Position numbers and translations under genes: made by a program | The notes under the pieces: generated by a model | Seen by the model: the letters and a program-made list of their open reading frames with translations, nothing else | Databases searched by the model: none | What the model was told of the DNA's origin: nothing | Origin: Ascarosepion bandense | Lineage: Eukaryota; Mollusca; Cephalopoda; Sepiida; Sepiidae | DNA: 64,000 nt | Assembly: GCA_037127315.1 (NCBI GenBank) | Contig: JBBBDQ010000754.1 | Location: 2,553,501-2,617,500, forward strand | Direction of reading: 5' to 3' | Shown here: one piece after another, positions 10,150 to 20,213 of the stretch | How the letters are laid out: each line of letters starts with the position of its first letter | Numbering within the stretch: position 1 is the first letter of the stretch

Positions 10150-10445
10150 AATATAATTTGAATTTAGCACAACGAATTTTCACAATAGTAGATGACGAAA
10201 CTCGTCGTAAAATACGCCTAGAGGAACTCCGAAAAACACTACAAATAAGAGGATACCCTACTCCACTAATAAAGAAACCGTTTCCAACTGAGAGAAGAAA
10301 TGGCATTAGAATATCTCCGGAATAAAAATAAACATGCAAAAGAAGAAAACATTCTAGCATATGTTTCCACAAGGAACGATAGCAACCTAGAATTATTTAC
10401 AAAGATCAAAAGACTTATAGCATTACTCAAGAAAATAATAAAATA
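10150..10445 (+). pseudogene. Second Penelope-like RT C-terminal fragment
   Basis: Two overlapping frames together read like the post-RT segment of a different PLE lineage: RLEELRKTLQIRGYP (10107-10325 ORF), then in another frame from 10301 ALEYLRNKNKHAKEENILAY and VSTRNDSNLELFTKIKRL, ending at a TAA near 10445. A frameshift near 10295 separates them. It lies inside the first PLE. Assignment is by motif memory, moderate confidence. Confidence 0.55.
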
Positions 10446-10639
10446 AAAAAATTCTTTAAGTGAACTAAAATAATTAAAACCAAATACCAACCCCAAAGTT
10501 TAAACATACACTAGCCTAATTATAATTCGGGCAACAAACAACACTGGGGCTCACAAAATTCTAAAATGCAATGAATGCGCCTAAATACTCATGGGGGCAA
10601 CACATTTCATGAATAAAAGAGTAGCCCTGCACAGAAGTA

Positions 10640-10905
10640 ACATTAAACTAGTCAATAACAAAAGATTGTACGTCTCCAACATTTACTGAAATGCAGTGGA
10701 GGTAAATTGGGAGTAATGGTTATGCTTACCTACAAAAATGCAGATCATTATGTAGGAAAAAATTATAAAAAATACAAGCCTTCCTTCAAAAAGCAACATT
10801 GAAAACCTAAGACACACAGACACGAAATTCGAACACGATAAAAACGCCAACTTTGCCTCGAAATCCTTGTGGACATTTAATGAACCACATAACGAAAATC
10901 ATTGT
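10640..10905 (+). pseudogene. Possible degenerate GIY-YIG/PLE remnant
   Basis: Scattered frames give YVGKNYKKYK and, further on, LRHTDTKFEHDKNANFAS with KSLWTF, reminiscent of the region after YIG in PLE nucleases (Lys-rich, ending in an S-x-W motif). Many stops; weak evidence. Confidence 0.3.
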
Positions 10906-10952
10906 CCGAATCCTGATGAATAGAGTGTTAAGCAGTATCAGACAAGAAATAC

Positions 10953-11130
10953 GAAAAAGCATGCGGTTTTGTCACTGACACTGGAACAAGGAATGCGATA
11001 TTTATGCTTACGATGCTATCAGAAATGGCGATGCAAATGAAAATGTATGTTTACATGTGTTTTGTAGACTACGCCAAGGTGTTTGACAAAGTATGCAACA
11101 AGGAATTTACAGAAATGCTCAGCCGCATAA
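10953..11130 (+). pseudogene. RTE-type reverse transcriptase fragment (motif A region)
   Basis: A 59-codon open stretch reads CGFVTDTGTRNAIF then MLSEMAMQMKMYVYMCFVDY and AKVFDKV, matching the pattern G-x-GTRNAIF ... CFIDYAKAFDKV of RTE-like LINE reverse transcriptases. The catalytic Asp in FVDYAKVF is present. Not related to the surrounding PLE, so it is a nested insertion fragment. Confidence 0.7.
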
Positions 11131-11155
11131 CACACACTCCTCAAATAAAAAATAT

Positions 11156-11924
11156 TCGATAAGCACAAAACAATTTACGATAAAATTCTTAGAGACAGCG
11201 GCTATCAATCCTCCAAGAGTAATTTTGCGAAAAAGTTAGGAGCCTAAAAAAAAAAAAAATAGAAACAGGAAAATCATATGGTATAACTTCCATTTAAACA
11301 GTTAGGGAATTTTAAACGGGGACATAAATTTCTTAAGTTAATAGATATGGATCTCTCCAAAAATAACCCTCTAAACAAAATTTTCAATAGGAATACAATA
11401 AAACTCAGTTATAGCTGCTCCAGCAATTTAGAAAAAATAATTAAATTACATAAAAACAAAATATTGAAAGCACACAACAAATATAACTCTAACACTCATG
11501 CCAGTGTGCCCCATAATAACTTTTGTAATTTTAGATATCCGAACCAATGCCTCATACCTAATAAATACTTAACAAAATCCTTGGTATATATGTGTTCGAT
11601 TTCATCCATGGAGAACGCAATGAAAATTTTTAAAAAGCGCTTTTACCTCTCATTCTTCAATTACAAGGACAAATAAAATATGACATCATTTTCTAAGTGT
11701 TTTTGGAAATGACCCCCCACCCAAAAAAAAAAACACCTAAAGTTAAATGGAAAATTCTCAAACAGTCTAGAACATCTAAATCGGTAAAGGAAACATGTTT
11801 CCTTTGTCTTCACGAAAAAATGGAAATCATTAAATATGTGAGTAGCAACAGACTATTAAACCAGAGGCACGAAACAACAGTAAACTGCAAACACATTAAA
11901 GAACTAACCTTACAATCATTCTAG
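11156..11924 (+). pseudogene. Penelope-like element C-terminal part (GIY-YIG region, degenerate)
   Basis: Frames in order: FDKHKTIYDKILRDSGYQ (11165), NRNRKIIWYN (11260), FLSKLIDMDLSKNNPLNKIF-type segment (11340), LSYSCSSNLEKIIKLHKNKI, a Cys cluster NFCNFRYPNQC (11520), a damaged YIG region (MENAMKIFKKRF), then 11697-11924 with PKVKWKILKQSR, CFLCL and NRLLNQRHETTVNCKH. Frameshifted near 11660-11700. Same modular order as 4580-5274. Probably the continuation of 9091-9700. Confidence 0.75.
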
Positions 11925-11999
11925 AACTACGAAAGCCAAAGTTAGGTTCCCTAGAAAACCTTTATTGTATCAACAACACTCTTACCTCAGGTTTTAGTT

Positions 12000-12570
12000 T
12001 TATTTCATACTACAAACTGTGATCTAATTTAAAGTTTTATATACAAAAAGGTTTCCTAAATTTTAAATTAAGTTTAAATATAAAAAAATATTGATTAATT
12101 ATAAAAACTAAGTTTGAATACAGAAATATTTCAGTCGTATAATTCACTAATAAAGATATATTTACCAAATAGTAATTTCTCTTTCAACTTTATCGCACCC
12201 ACACCTACTCCTCCCCACCCCATATATATTTCTTTATTTTTTTCCTTTTGTTAAACTCAAAGGATTGACCATGAAAGCTGTAAAGGAACATACCTCATCT
12301 TCTAATGTTAAATCTATCTGTAAAATTTTCAGCACACCCATTAATCAGCTCTATCCCCTACATTTTACCTCTTTTCGTTCCAATTCTAACTGACAACTTA
12401 CAACAACTTATTTCCCATTTCACACCCCACGTACCTCCCACACACAATTCGCTAAATATAAGGAAAAGAATTTCCATTTTCTTTTCACACTACCCGATGA
12501 GACATTGTCCTTTCAATGTCGAAACAAAATGTACACTTTGTAGTATATGATAATTTGTACATGTTCTAAT
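12000..12570 (+). mobile_element. Penelope-like element flank (pLTR), inverted to 8400-9000
   Basis: Reverse-complementary to 8400-9000. Carries an 81-codon ORF (12305-12550) whose C-terminal Cys-containing end overlaps the ribozyme-like unit. Follows the PLE coding end by about 75 bp. Confidence 0.65.
12490..12546 (+). ncRNA. Hammerhead ribozyme candidate, family D, best copy
   Basis: Helix I TAC (12491-12493) with GTA (12543-12545). Core CCGATGA (12494-12500, one change from CTGATGA). Helix II GACATTG (12501-12507) with CAATGTC (12514-12520), seven perfect pairs with a G-C next to the core. GAAA 12521-12524. Helix III CAAA (12525-12528) with TTTG (12537-12540), loop of eight. Then UA (12541-12542), the expected cleavage dinucleotide. 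Type I layout. Three other copies in the window keep the helices. Confidence 0.65.
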
Positions 12571-13107
12571 CCGTCCCTTACCTCCAGTTATTTTATCTGC
12601 TTGAAATCCCAACATAAATATGGCTACCTAACTCATCAGACTTTAATACCACTGATTATTATGCGTGGGGCATAGTTAAACGAGAGTTCAACAAAACTCC
12701 TTGTAACATCAAAGTTTAACAGAAGGCAAGCATTATGGTAGCATTCTTTAAGCTAAAGAAAGAAAAGGAGTAAAAAAAAAAAAACGCGGGAGATTCTGAA
12801 GTAGTCTGGAAGCTGTGGTTGAAGTCAATGGCGATTATATTGAATTGATTTATTCTTTCGTATTTCAACATATTCGTGTCAAATGTCTCTAAATATATCT
12901 AATAACATGAGAAGACTGTGTTCTTTTCATTTTTGCGTAATTTAAACTACTATTCATCCATCGTACCCTCATGGTAATAGAATACATTGGTGAGTGTAGG
13001 TGCTTCTAATCTGATAACATGCAAATCCTCCCCAGTGTTGATTTAATGTGAAGTGGTGATTATTACCGAAATAGTTAAAAAATGCAGAATAATTTCATAA
13101 GTATCCA
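12571..13107. other. No gene seen
   Basis: About 0.5 kb of AT-rich sequence without recognisable coding or TE motif. Confidence 0.5.
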
Positions 13108-13108
13108 G

Positions 13109-13420
13109 GATGTGCGTTGTGGTGCATTGGATATCGGCTCGGAACGAGAAATCGGGGAGCCGAGTTCGAATTCCAGTTGAATTCATTGCATTCACTTACG
13201 CGCACAGACCCTTGGGAAAGGTATTAATCCGTCTATTTCTTCCAATTATGAGTTAAATAATAGTACAGATTGCATTCTATAGCCTTGGTCGGCAACCAGT
13301 CTACCGCTGAAAGCAATGGCAACCTACTGCGGGATAATCTTCTGCCCAGTCAATCATGTTTCTTTCGAGACATGATCGCCCAAGCGTGTATCACGTATGG
13401 CACTTAACTGACTGACTGAT
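13109..13420 (+). mobile_element. tRNA-derived SINE, near full length
   Basis: tRNA-like head: box A-like TGTGGTGCATTGGATATCGG (from 13119) and box B-like GAGTTCGAATTCCAG (13162). The body has AAAGGTATTAATCCGTC, GGCAACCAGTCTACCGC, AACCTACTGCGG and ATCTTCTGCCCAGTCA. The tail is GAGACATGATCGCCCAAGCG then TTAACTGACTGACTGA. The same body is at 27372, 33483, 61991 and 62403. Two internal pol III promoter boxes support the tRNA origin; cephalopod SINE kinship is a guess. Confidence 0.85.
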
Positions 13421-13833
13421 CCAGCTAAAAATTCCGAGCACACATTGGATATTGATTTGTACAGATTTGCAAGACTTTTAGTGTTAATTAAAGTCCAGTT
13501 ATATTTCGGGATTCTATGAATAATACACATTTTCCGGTTGGATATAGCAGTAACATTTTTATGAATAACAAAGAACTTTTCTCCAGATGCAAGTGTCAAT
13601 ATTTAATCCATCATCTCGGAAAGCAGTAAGATTTATACTGCTTCAGATATATTTGTGATTAAGTCAATCTAAGGAACTCGATAGGAATTTGAACTCCGTT
13701 CTTGATTTCGTATTCTGTGCGGCTTTTTATTAAAAAAAGAAAAAACGCCCTTCCGTAAACAATGACAAACTAGTTTCAGTCCCCACGATTAATAATTTTC
13801 TTTAAGAGTTTCATATTATGAATTTATATAGGA

Positions 13834-14501
13834 CTAGCAGTATAGCCTGGCGTTGCTCGGGTGTACTGAAAGCTTTAAAACTTATCCATGGTCATGGAGC
13901 TCAGACACTTTGGACGTTGGCACGACAAACGTAGGTTGTTAAGACTAAGAACTACAATTATAACTACTTAGAGCAAATCCTGAAGCAAAAACCAAAATAA
14001 AAAGCCTGGAAACTTGATTTTGATCAGATCCGATAGGATATCGGTGTATCGATTTCCGGAATCAAATAAATCAACCAAGGATAAACTAACCTTAATAAGT
14101 CCATGAAAATCTATAGTATACATAGGGAGTAAAATTGGAGAAAATGAGCGATATTGACGGATGAACATCGGTTTTTGATCAGATCCGATAGAATATCGTG
14201 TGTATCGATTTCCGATATCGGGGAAAATGAATCGTCTGAGAAGATCTACTAATGTTTGACTATAATTTTACCAAGTTAGAAGTAATTCTGCAGCAAGAAC
14301 CACAATAAAAAGACTGAAATCCTGACCTTGATCAGACCTGATCGGATATCGGACTATCGATTTGTAATATCAGGGGTGGGGAGCAATCGGAACAAAAAAT
14401 AAGTAACTCATGACCTGACCGGAACCCTAAAGAATATTTTTCTGAAGTTTGTTTAGAATCGGATAAAAATTGTGGACTTGTATAAAGGACATACAGACAG
14501 A

Positions 14502-14550
<49 letters not shown>

Positions 14551-14578
14551 TGCCTTATATATATATATATATATATAT
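13834..14578 (-). mobile_element. Helitron-like element, 3' part
   Basis: Plus-strand left edge A-CTAG (13833-13837) followed by the terminal hairpin arms CCTGG/CCGGG-like (GCCTGGCGTTGCTCGGG) and GAAAGCTTTAAAACTTATCC, as in the 3' ends of 28080-28632 and 57173-57877. Runs to a (CA)n tract (14505-14545) and (TA)n. The 5' end with TC is not present. Confidence 0.65.
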
Positions 14579-14599
14579 AACATTTTTTCACTTTTAAAC

Positions 14600-14815
14600 A
14601 CCCTTTGGAATTACATGTTTACACCCCCACTTACATTTTATGTGTTGTTTTTTTTTCAATAAAGTTATTTTTAAACGAGTTCCATCATCTCCCAGCATTG
14701 TAAGTAATTTATTTTGCCTTGTCCTTTTCCTTATTTCCCTTAAAATTAAAGCCAACGAGAACCCTTGATAAGAGTTGGCCGAAAGGTTCCTCGGTTTAAA
14801 TATATATATATATAT

Positions 14816-14871
<56 letters not shown>

Positions 14872-14880
14872 CTTGAAAGT
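14600..14880. mobile_element. Possible pLTR-like piece between (TA)n runs
   Basis: Contains GTTATTTTTAAACGAGTTCC and, near 14755-14790, CTTGATAAGAGTTGGCCGAA followed by AGG, resembling degenerate pLTR hammerhead-like motifs. (TA)n at 14803-14816 and 14829-14867. Weak. Confidence 0.3.
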
Positions 14881-15049
14881 TTAATTGAAGATATTAAAAT
14901 TGTCGTAATTGATTTAGGAAAAATACGTAAGATTCTTTAAGAATGAATCTAATAAAGGCTGTGAGCTTTACTAAAATGTTATAGTCATGTAGATATAATT
15001 GGCATTATTGTTATCATTAGACACGCAAAATATTTTTCTTTAAAAGATA

Positions 15050-15510
15050 CGATTTGTTTAGAGTGATATTACAATATTTACAATATTCGGCTGTTGTCTG
15101 CTTCTTGGTTGCCATTTTTACGACGTTTCAAAGTTGCCCTCTCCGGCCTTCTTCAGGTGCAAAGATTTTCAAACCGAACCCTTTATTACGATCACTAGGA
15201 TGTATCCTTGTCATTCCTTGTGCGAAGCCTCTTTATGTAGTCTTGAGTTATATCTCTCAAACCGACTCTCTAAGTTACTTGTTTCCAACTGATGTAGCCT
15301 GGTATTGAACTCACAACACTTTGGGTCAAGTCACTGGAAATAACCAACCAATATATCCACTGGATAAGGACAAGAACAAATGAAATTCTGGGACTCATAA
15401 AACTGATGTTTAGTAAACCATTTTTACCAGAGTTCATATTGCAATTTTCGATGTTAATGGTTTTCGCTCGTATTTAGTTCTATTGCCAGATCCTCCATTT
15501 TTGTGATGTT
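15050..15510 (-). mobile_element. Penelope-type pLTR, family C
   Basis: Minus strand carries CACCTGAAGAAGGCCGGAGA ... GAAACGTCGTAAA (about 15165-15118), the typical Penelope terminal motif. 15240-15500 is repeated at 16795-17020 in the same orientation, so it flanks the PLE fragments between them. Confidence 0.6.
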
Positions 15511-15800
15511 TGGTTTGGGTGGCTTGACTTTCTCCCATGTTTGTCTCACCTTCTATCTTAACTCATCCGCCTGAGCCTGAGGGATGTTCGAAGCTGTTTC
15601 TTCGATACGGGTAATGATGTTTAATTATGGTATCCGCCTGATGGTTATTGTGAAGTTGAAGCACTTGTTTAGCACTGAATCTTTAGAGGCATTCAGCTGA
15701 TGGTGACTGATATTGACAACTTCCTTCACAGGTAGTGGGGTGATGGAGCTCAGGTGTCACCTGTTAAAGTTCATTTATCTCGAATTATTTTCCTAGTTTT
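15480..15800 (-). pseudogene. Penelope-like ORF, N-terminal region
   Basis: Minus-strand frames give LPVKEVVNISHHQLNASKDS, VLNKCFNFTITIRRIP, IITRIEETASNIPQAQADEL and WEKVKPPKPNITKMEDLAI. This follows the pattern of the segment upstream of the PLE reverse transcriptase (VVNLSS.. LL.KGLNF..TP..IP). In-frame stops are present. The RT itself is absent. Confidence 0.6.
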
Positions 15801-15869
15801 CTTGGATGTAGCGGCAAGAATCCTATCATGATGGAAAGCTAAATTAATTTAAAATTAAGTTGGCTGGTT

Positions 15870-16353
15870 TTTGTTTTATAGCATATCAATCTCGGCGGGT
15901 CATTTATTGCCAACTAAATTTTATTTATTTATTGCTGGTAATACCTTTTTCTTTCAACAACTTATTGTTGTTTTTATATAAGTTTTGTGTCTAGTAATAT
16001 TGTTTTCTTTTCCGAGTATCAAGATTCATTGGAATTTGTTTTTAAGGGCAGGGTCTCCAAGTCCTAGCCTGTTATGTAATCCATAACTGGAGGGAAGGGA
16101 CGGATTAGTACCTTTCCCAAGGTACCCATTGCTTAAGTGAATGCAGGGTATTCAACTGGAATTGGAACTCCGCTCACCGATTTCTCTTTCCGAGCCGATA
16201 TCCACTGCACCACAATGCAAATCCATCAATAAACACCTACAGCACCTGGTATTCCCAAGCGGTCACCCATCTAAGTACTGACCATGCTCAACGTTGCTTA
16301 ACTTCGGTGATCGTGCGAGAACCGGTGTATTCAACGTGATATGGCCGTAAGCC
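15870..16353 (-). mobile_element. Composite 5S rRNA-tRNA SINE
   Basis: On the minus strand, nucleotides 16353-16237 form a nearly complete 5S rRNA: GGCCATATCACGTTGAATAC, the box A-like AGTTAAGCAACG and box C-like GATGGGTGACCGCTTGG, ending CCAGGTGCTGTAG. Directly after is a tRNA-like unit (GTGCAGTGGATATCGGCTCG ... GGAGTTCCAATTCCAG), then a body ending near CGGCGGGTCATTTATTGCC. The whole order is repeated at 46427-46840. The 5S internal control region looks intact. It interrupts PLE-derived sequence. Confidence 0.85.
16237..16353 (-). rRNA. 5S rRNA-like head of SINE (pseudo-5S)
   Basis: About 117 nt aligning throughout with metazoan 5S rRNA. It is embedded in a SINE and lacks a 5S gene terminator, so it is a retroposed head rather than a functional 5S gene. 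Confidence 0.8.
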
Positions 16354-16369
16354 TTGAGATTAAGTAGAA

Positions 16370-16660
16370 AGAGTGTTAGAGTGTGGGATTATGAAATTTG
16401 CTTCATTTAGTTTGACGGACCTTGATAGCATGGACTTCTTGCCTAAAGGATATTTGTTCAATTTCTGACGGATCCTTCATCATTGATCCTAGTGAGGATT
16501 GCCTCAAGTCCCTGGGAGATATCAGAATGTAATTTTTGTTTAATCCATAGGTTGTACTCGATAGGTTTCTGCATTGGTGTAGGAATGTCATGTGTTTTAA
16601 TATTCCTGCTTTCTTCAGGTAGGACATTTCTATTCGTTTCCATATTTCAGTAATTGCCTA
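16370..16660 (-). pseudogene. Unassigned retroelement ORF fragment upstream of PLE
   Basis: Two overlapping frames (16458-16643 and 16403-16627) combine into one plausible protein with a single frameshift near 16475: RNIKTHDIPTPMQKPIEYNL, DISQGLEAILTRINDE, then DPSEIEQISFRQEVHAIKV. In minus-strand order it precedes the PLE N-terminal region at 15480-15800, separated only by the inserted SINE. I do not recognise a domain. Confidence 0.4.
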
Positions 16661-16789
16661 TATTCTTGAGATAAGGTAATATTTACATTGTTTACATTAT
16701 CCGAACAATTGTTCTCATCACTGATGTTATTTGTACGTCGAAAACGTCTTTACGATCATTCTCATTCATTTGGTAAAGCTCCTTTTGTT

Positions 16790-17040
16790 AGACATGAGAT
16801 ATCTCCCTCTAACCTGACTCTATAAGTTACTTGATCACACCTACTTTAGTCTGGTATTGAACTCACAGCACATTTGGTCAAGTCACTGGAACTAAATAAC
16901 GTCTATATCCATTGGATAAGGACAACAAAAACTGAATTTTGGGGATTTATAAACCTAATGTTGTGAAACCATATTTTCCAAAGTTTATATTGTAATTTTT
17001 GATGTTAACGGGTTTCTCTAGTATGCCTACCAGAACATCA
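16790..17040 (-). mobile_element. Penelope-type pLTR copy (direct repeat of 15240-15500)
   Basis: Shares long blocks with 15240-15500, such as GGTATTGAACTCACA, GGTCAAGTCACTGGAA and ATCCA-TGGATAAGGACAA. The two copies flank the PLE-like ORF pieces and SINE as direct repeats. Confidence 0.6.
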
Positions 17041-17119
17041 AATGGCCGTAACACGAGGGGTGATAAAAAAATCAGGCGTAGCTTACCACATATGGAGAGA
17101 GAAAATTATCACCGCCCCC

Positions 17120-17220
17120 TCCCAGCTGATTCTTCTTCTTCTATGTGCCCTGTCCCTTCAGGACGTTGACGATCATGGGTCTCCACGTCTCTCTATCCCT
17201 TGTGGCTCTTAGTATTTTTG
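17120..17220 (-). mobile_element. RTE-type LINE 3' end with (GAA)n tail
   Basis: Minus strand reads KILRATRDRETWRPMIVNVL then KGQGT-stop, the C-terminus shared with 34027-34925, 42526-42900, 54577-55190 and 58930-59490. A (GAA)n run follows the stop. Confidence 0.75.
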
Positions 17221-17224
17221 AGCC

Positions 17225-17915
17225 TGTTGCTCCTGTTGTTTAATGAAATAAATCTGAACAGTCGAGTAACCTCTACGAAGCCTTACATTTCTAAAAGGAA
17301 TCAAATGAGCCGATTGGATTTTGCAACTGAACACCTCATCTGGACAGAAGAACAGTGAGATTATGTCGGGAGAAGGACTGTTCGACGTAGTCCTAAGGAA
17401 CGATATTTGCCTCAGTGCACTGAAAGTTAGGTTAAATTTGGAAGAGGAAGTGTGATGGTGTTTGACATGAATTCATCTACTGGTACGAGACCTCTTGTTA
17501 GGCTACACGGTAAAATTAACGCAACTGTATGCAAAGGGTTATTGTAGAAACGCATTATACCTAATGTAAGAACAGCAATTAATCAACCAGCTTTATTTAT
17601 GCAAGATAACGCGCCATGTCACACAGCGAAGTCCGTTAAGACATTTCTTTCTGAAGAGGATGTTACTGTTATGGAGAGCCTGCTCAAAGACCAGACATAA
17701 AATCTATTGAGAATGTTTGTAAGTTACTAATTGAAAGAGGTAAGGAAAAGAATCCAAAAAACGTCGAATAACTATGGACAAATTTAAAAGGAGAATGGGG
17801 GAAAATATCCGTTAATGAATGCAAAGCATTAATTCGCTCATATAGCAAAAGATGTCAAGCTATTATTGAAAGTAAAGGCTTTTCCACATCAAGTACTAAT
17901 GAATTATGAACGCTA
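17225..17915 (+). pseudogene. Tc1/mariner-superfamily transposase relic
   Basis: Degenerate DDE transposase. Frames in order: LDFATEHLIWTEEQ, VKFGRGSVMVFDMNS (hinge toward the second catalytic Asp), LFMQDNAPCHTAKSVKTFL (second Asp in QDNA present), a damaged P-DIKSIENV (the Glu region, about D34E spacing), then NVEXLWTNLKGEW, CKALIRSYSKRCQAIIESKG. N-terminal HTH region missing. Several stops and frameshifts. No TIRs found. Confidence 0.75.
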
Positions 17916-17929
17916 TTTTCATTTGGATA

Positions 17930-18170
17930 TGATGTATCCATTATAATAGTATGATTGTGTTAATCGTTCTGATCTTTTTGATAATCTATATTTTTCAAAT
18001 GTTTTATAATTATTTATATAACTTTATCAAAACGAGTTCATTGAAGTTTATAGTTTGGAATTAAATAATTTACCTCCATTTCCTTATTTTTCATTGACAA
18101 AATCTTCTATGAAGCTTTAAAATAAAAAGCTTTTTTACATTTAAAATTTTTCTTAATATCGTTCTGATCT
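17930..18170. other. No gene seen
   Basis: AT-rich linker between the transposase relic and the (TATC)n block. Confidence 0.5.
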
Positions 18171-18214
18171 GTATGCACGTTAGTGCATATATGTGTTCAT
18201 ATCCATTTATCTAT

Positions 18215-18236
18215 GTCAGTTCATTATCTATCTATC

Positions 18237-18275
<39 letters not shown>

Positions 18276-18284
18276 CTATGTTCA

Positions 18285-18329
<45 letters not shown>

Positions 18330-18340
18330 CAGTCTGTTCA

Positions 18341-18373
<33 letters not shown>

Positions 18374-18384
18374 CAGTCTGTTCA

Positions 18385-18425
<41 letters not shown>

Positions 18426-18436
18426 CAGTCAGTTCA

Positions 18437-18497
<61 letters not shown>

Positions 18498-18508
18498 CAG
18501 TCTGTTCA

Positions 18509-18549
<41 letters not shown>

Positions 18550-18562
18550 CAGTCAGTTCATT

Positions 18563-18606
<44 letters not shown>

Positions 18607-18613
18607 CCTGTTC

Positions 18614-18670
<57 letters not shown>

Positions 18671-18683
18671 ATTAGTCTGTTCA

Positions 18684-18725
<42 letters not shown>

Positions 18726-18735
18726 AGTCTGTTCA

Positions 18736-18781
<46 letters not shown>
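18215..18781. repeat. (TATC)n array with higher-order spacer
   Basis: Blocks of 7 to 13 TATC units separated by a recurring spacer, (TC)AGTC(T/A)GTTCATA, at about 18280, 18330, 18373, 18425, 18497, 18549, 18608, 18670 and 18727. Long Ser-Ile-Tyr-Leu ORFs in all frames are artefacts of the repeat. Confidence 0.95.
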
Positions 18782-18785
18782 CAGA

Positions 18786-18787
<2 letters not shown>

Positions 18788-18841
<54 letters not shown>

Positions 18842-18908
18842 GCATCTAAGCCTGTTCATATATATATATTTTTTAATCAAAATGATTAAAAATATATATA
18901 TATATGAA
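18788..18908. repeat. (TA)n and perfect palindrome at LINE 3' junction
   Basis: (TA)n 18788-18838. 18856-18908 is an almost perfect palindrome with ends GTTCATATA and TATATGAAC and centre TTAATCA-AAATGATTAA. A diverged copy is at 19388-19441. Confidence 0.85.
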
Positions 18909-19098
18909 CCCCGAGCAAGGCGGATATGCCACTGATGTGCGGGGGTGGCTACATAACTAAAAGAAAATTAATTAGAAGTGAGAAGAGGAGTACAATCCAA
19001 TTAGAAAATAGCAAAATTCAGGTGAGATGACAGTTTTAAGCTAGGAAAGAAAGGGAGGGATATACGTGGTGGGGAAAGGGCTAGAGTCAAGTGGTTAG

Positions 19099-19100
<2 letters not shown>
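18906..19100 (-). mobile_element. Duplicated Jockey/CR1-like LINE 3' UTR piece
   Basis: About 195 bp nearly identical to 19438-19633 (CCCCGAGCAAGG, GGCTACATAACTAAAAGAAA and so on). It stops at GTGGTTAGTA, where TATC repeats begin again. Product of a tandem duplication. Confidence 0.8.
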
Positions 19101-19136
<36 letters not shown>

Positions 19137-19145
19137 CACCTGTTC

Positions 19146-19207
<62 letters not shown>

Positions 19208-19219
19208 CTAGTCTATTCA

Positions 19220-19277
<58 letters not shown>

Positions 19278-19293
19278 AGTCTGTTCATATTTC

Positions 19294-19349
<56 letters not shown>

Positions 19350-19350
19350 C
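19101..19350. repeat. (TATC)n array, second block
   Basis: Same higher-order structure as 18215-18781, with spacers at 19138, 19207 and 19276. Part of the duplicated unit. Confidence 0.95.
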
Positions 19351-19437
19351 ACAGGCATATATATATATATTATGCATCTAAGCCTGTTCATATATATATA
19401 TATTTTAATTGAAATGATTAAAAAAATATATATATAT

Positions 19438-20213
19438 GAACCCCGAGCAAGGCTGATATGCCACTGATGTGCGGGGACGGCTACATAACTAAAAGAAAAT
19501 TAATTAGAAGAGAGAAGAGGAGTACAAACCAATTAGAAAAGAGCAAAATTCAGGTGAGATGACAGTTTTAAGCTAGGAGAGAAAGGGAGGGATATACAGG
19601 GTGGGGGAAGGGCTAGAGTCATGTGGTTAGTAGGTGAGTAATGACATTGTATTTAAACTTCTGGAGGTTGTAGCCGTCAGGAAAGCAAGAAGCGGGAAGT
19701 GGGAGAGAAAAAGCTGCAGGTGTAGAATTGTCGTCTGCATTTCGCTAACCTAACAGTGAAAGGGTGGGGCCCAGTTCCCAATCTGGTTGAGGAGGCACCA
19801 GTGACTTGAGTTCGCCTGAGCAGAAGCCATGAAAGTACTTATAGAGCAGACAAAGGGAGGCCACATTTCATCGGTTGGGGAAGAGGCTGAAGTCGAGCCG
19901 CTAAGTCAGCTCCTATCACGTCACTGACTCTCCTTTGGAGCCTGTCAAGAACACTGAGGAGAACGGCAGGGGCGCCGGACCATAAATGGCAGCAATACTC
20001 CATGCATGGTCGAATGGGAATGGTAGACTTGTATATATGCAGGATGGATTCAGGCAAAAAGACATCCTGGATCGACAGAGTGACCCAACATTCTTAGCAG
20101 TGGATTTAGCTACGGATTCGATGTATCGGTTCCATTTGAGATCAGAAGAGAGGGTAAAGCCGAGGATGCGCATGTGTTGCATTCAGGGAGAATCGCTTGA
20201 TCCATTCTTATAG
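19438..20213 (-). mobile_element. Jockey/CR1-like LINE, 3' part, interrupted by Gypsy
   Basis: 3' UTR (19438-19720) and the C-terminal end of the RT ORF on the minus strand, with fragments such as LQRRVSDVIGADLAARLQ and SILHIYKSTIPIRPCMEYC in 19839-20182. Frameshifted. It ends at 20213 exactly where the Gypsy LTR begins; the matching other half resumes at 24282. Confidence 0.85.
20210..20213. other. Target-site duplication ATAG (left)
   Basis: ATAG occurs at 20210-20213 and again at 24278-24281, on either side of the Gypsy element. Removing the element and one copy restores LINE sequence matching 40355-40385. Confidence 0.85.

Noticed and set aside
13109..13190. True tRNA gene
   Set aside because: Box A and B are present, but it cannot fold into a standard cloverleaf that I can see and is part of a dispersed SINE.
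16237..16353. Functional 5S rRNA gene
   Set aside because: It is followed by a tRNA-like module and SINE body rather than a terminator, and is repeated in the same fused form elsewhere.
18173..19279. Long Ser-Ile-Tyr-Leu ORFs in three frames
   Set aside because: Pure translation of (TATC)n. The same applies to 25316-26266 and to Tyr-Ile ORFs over (TA)n.
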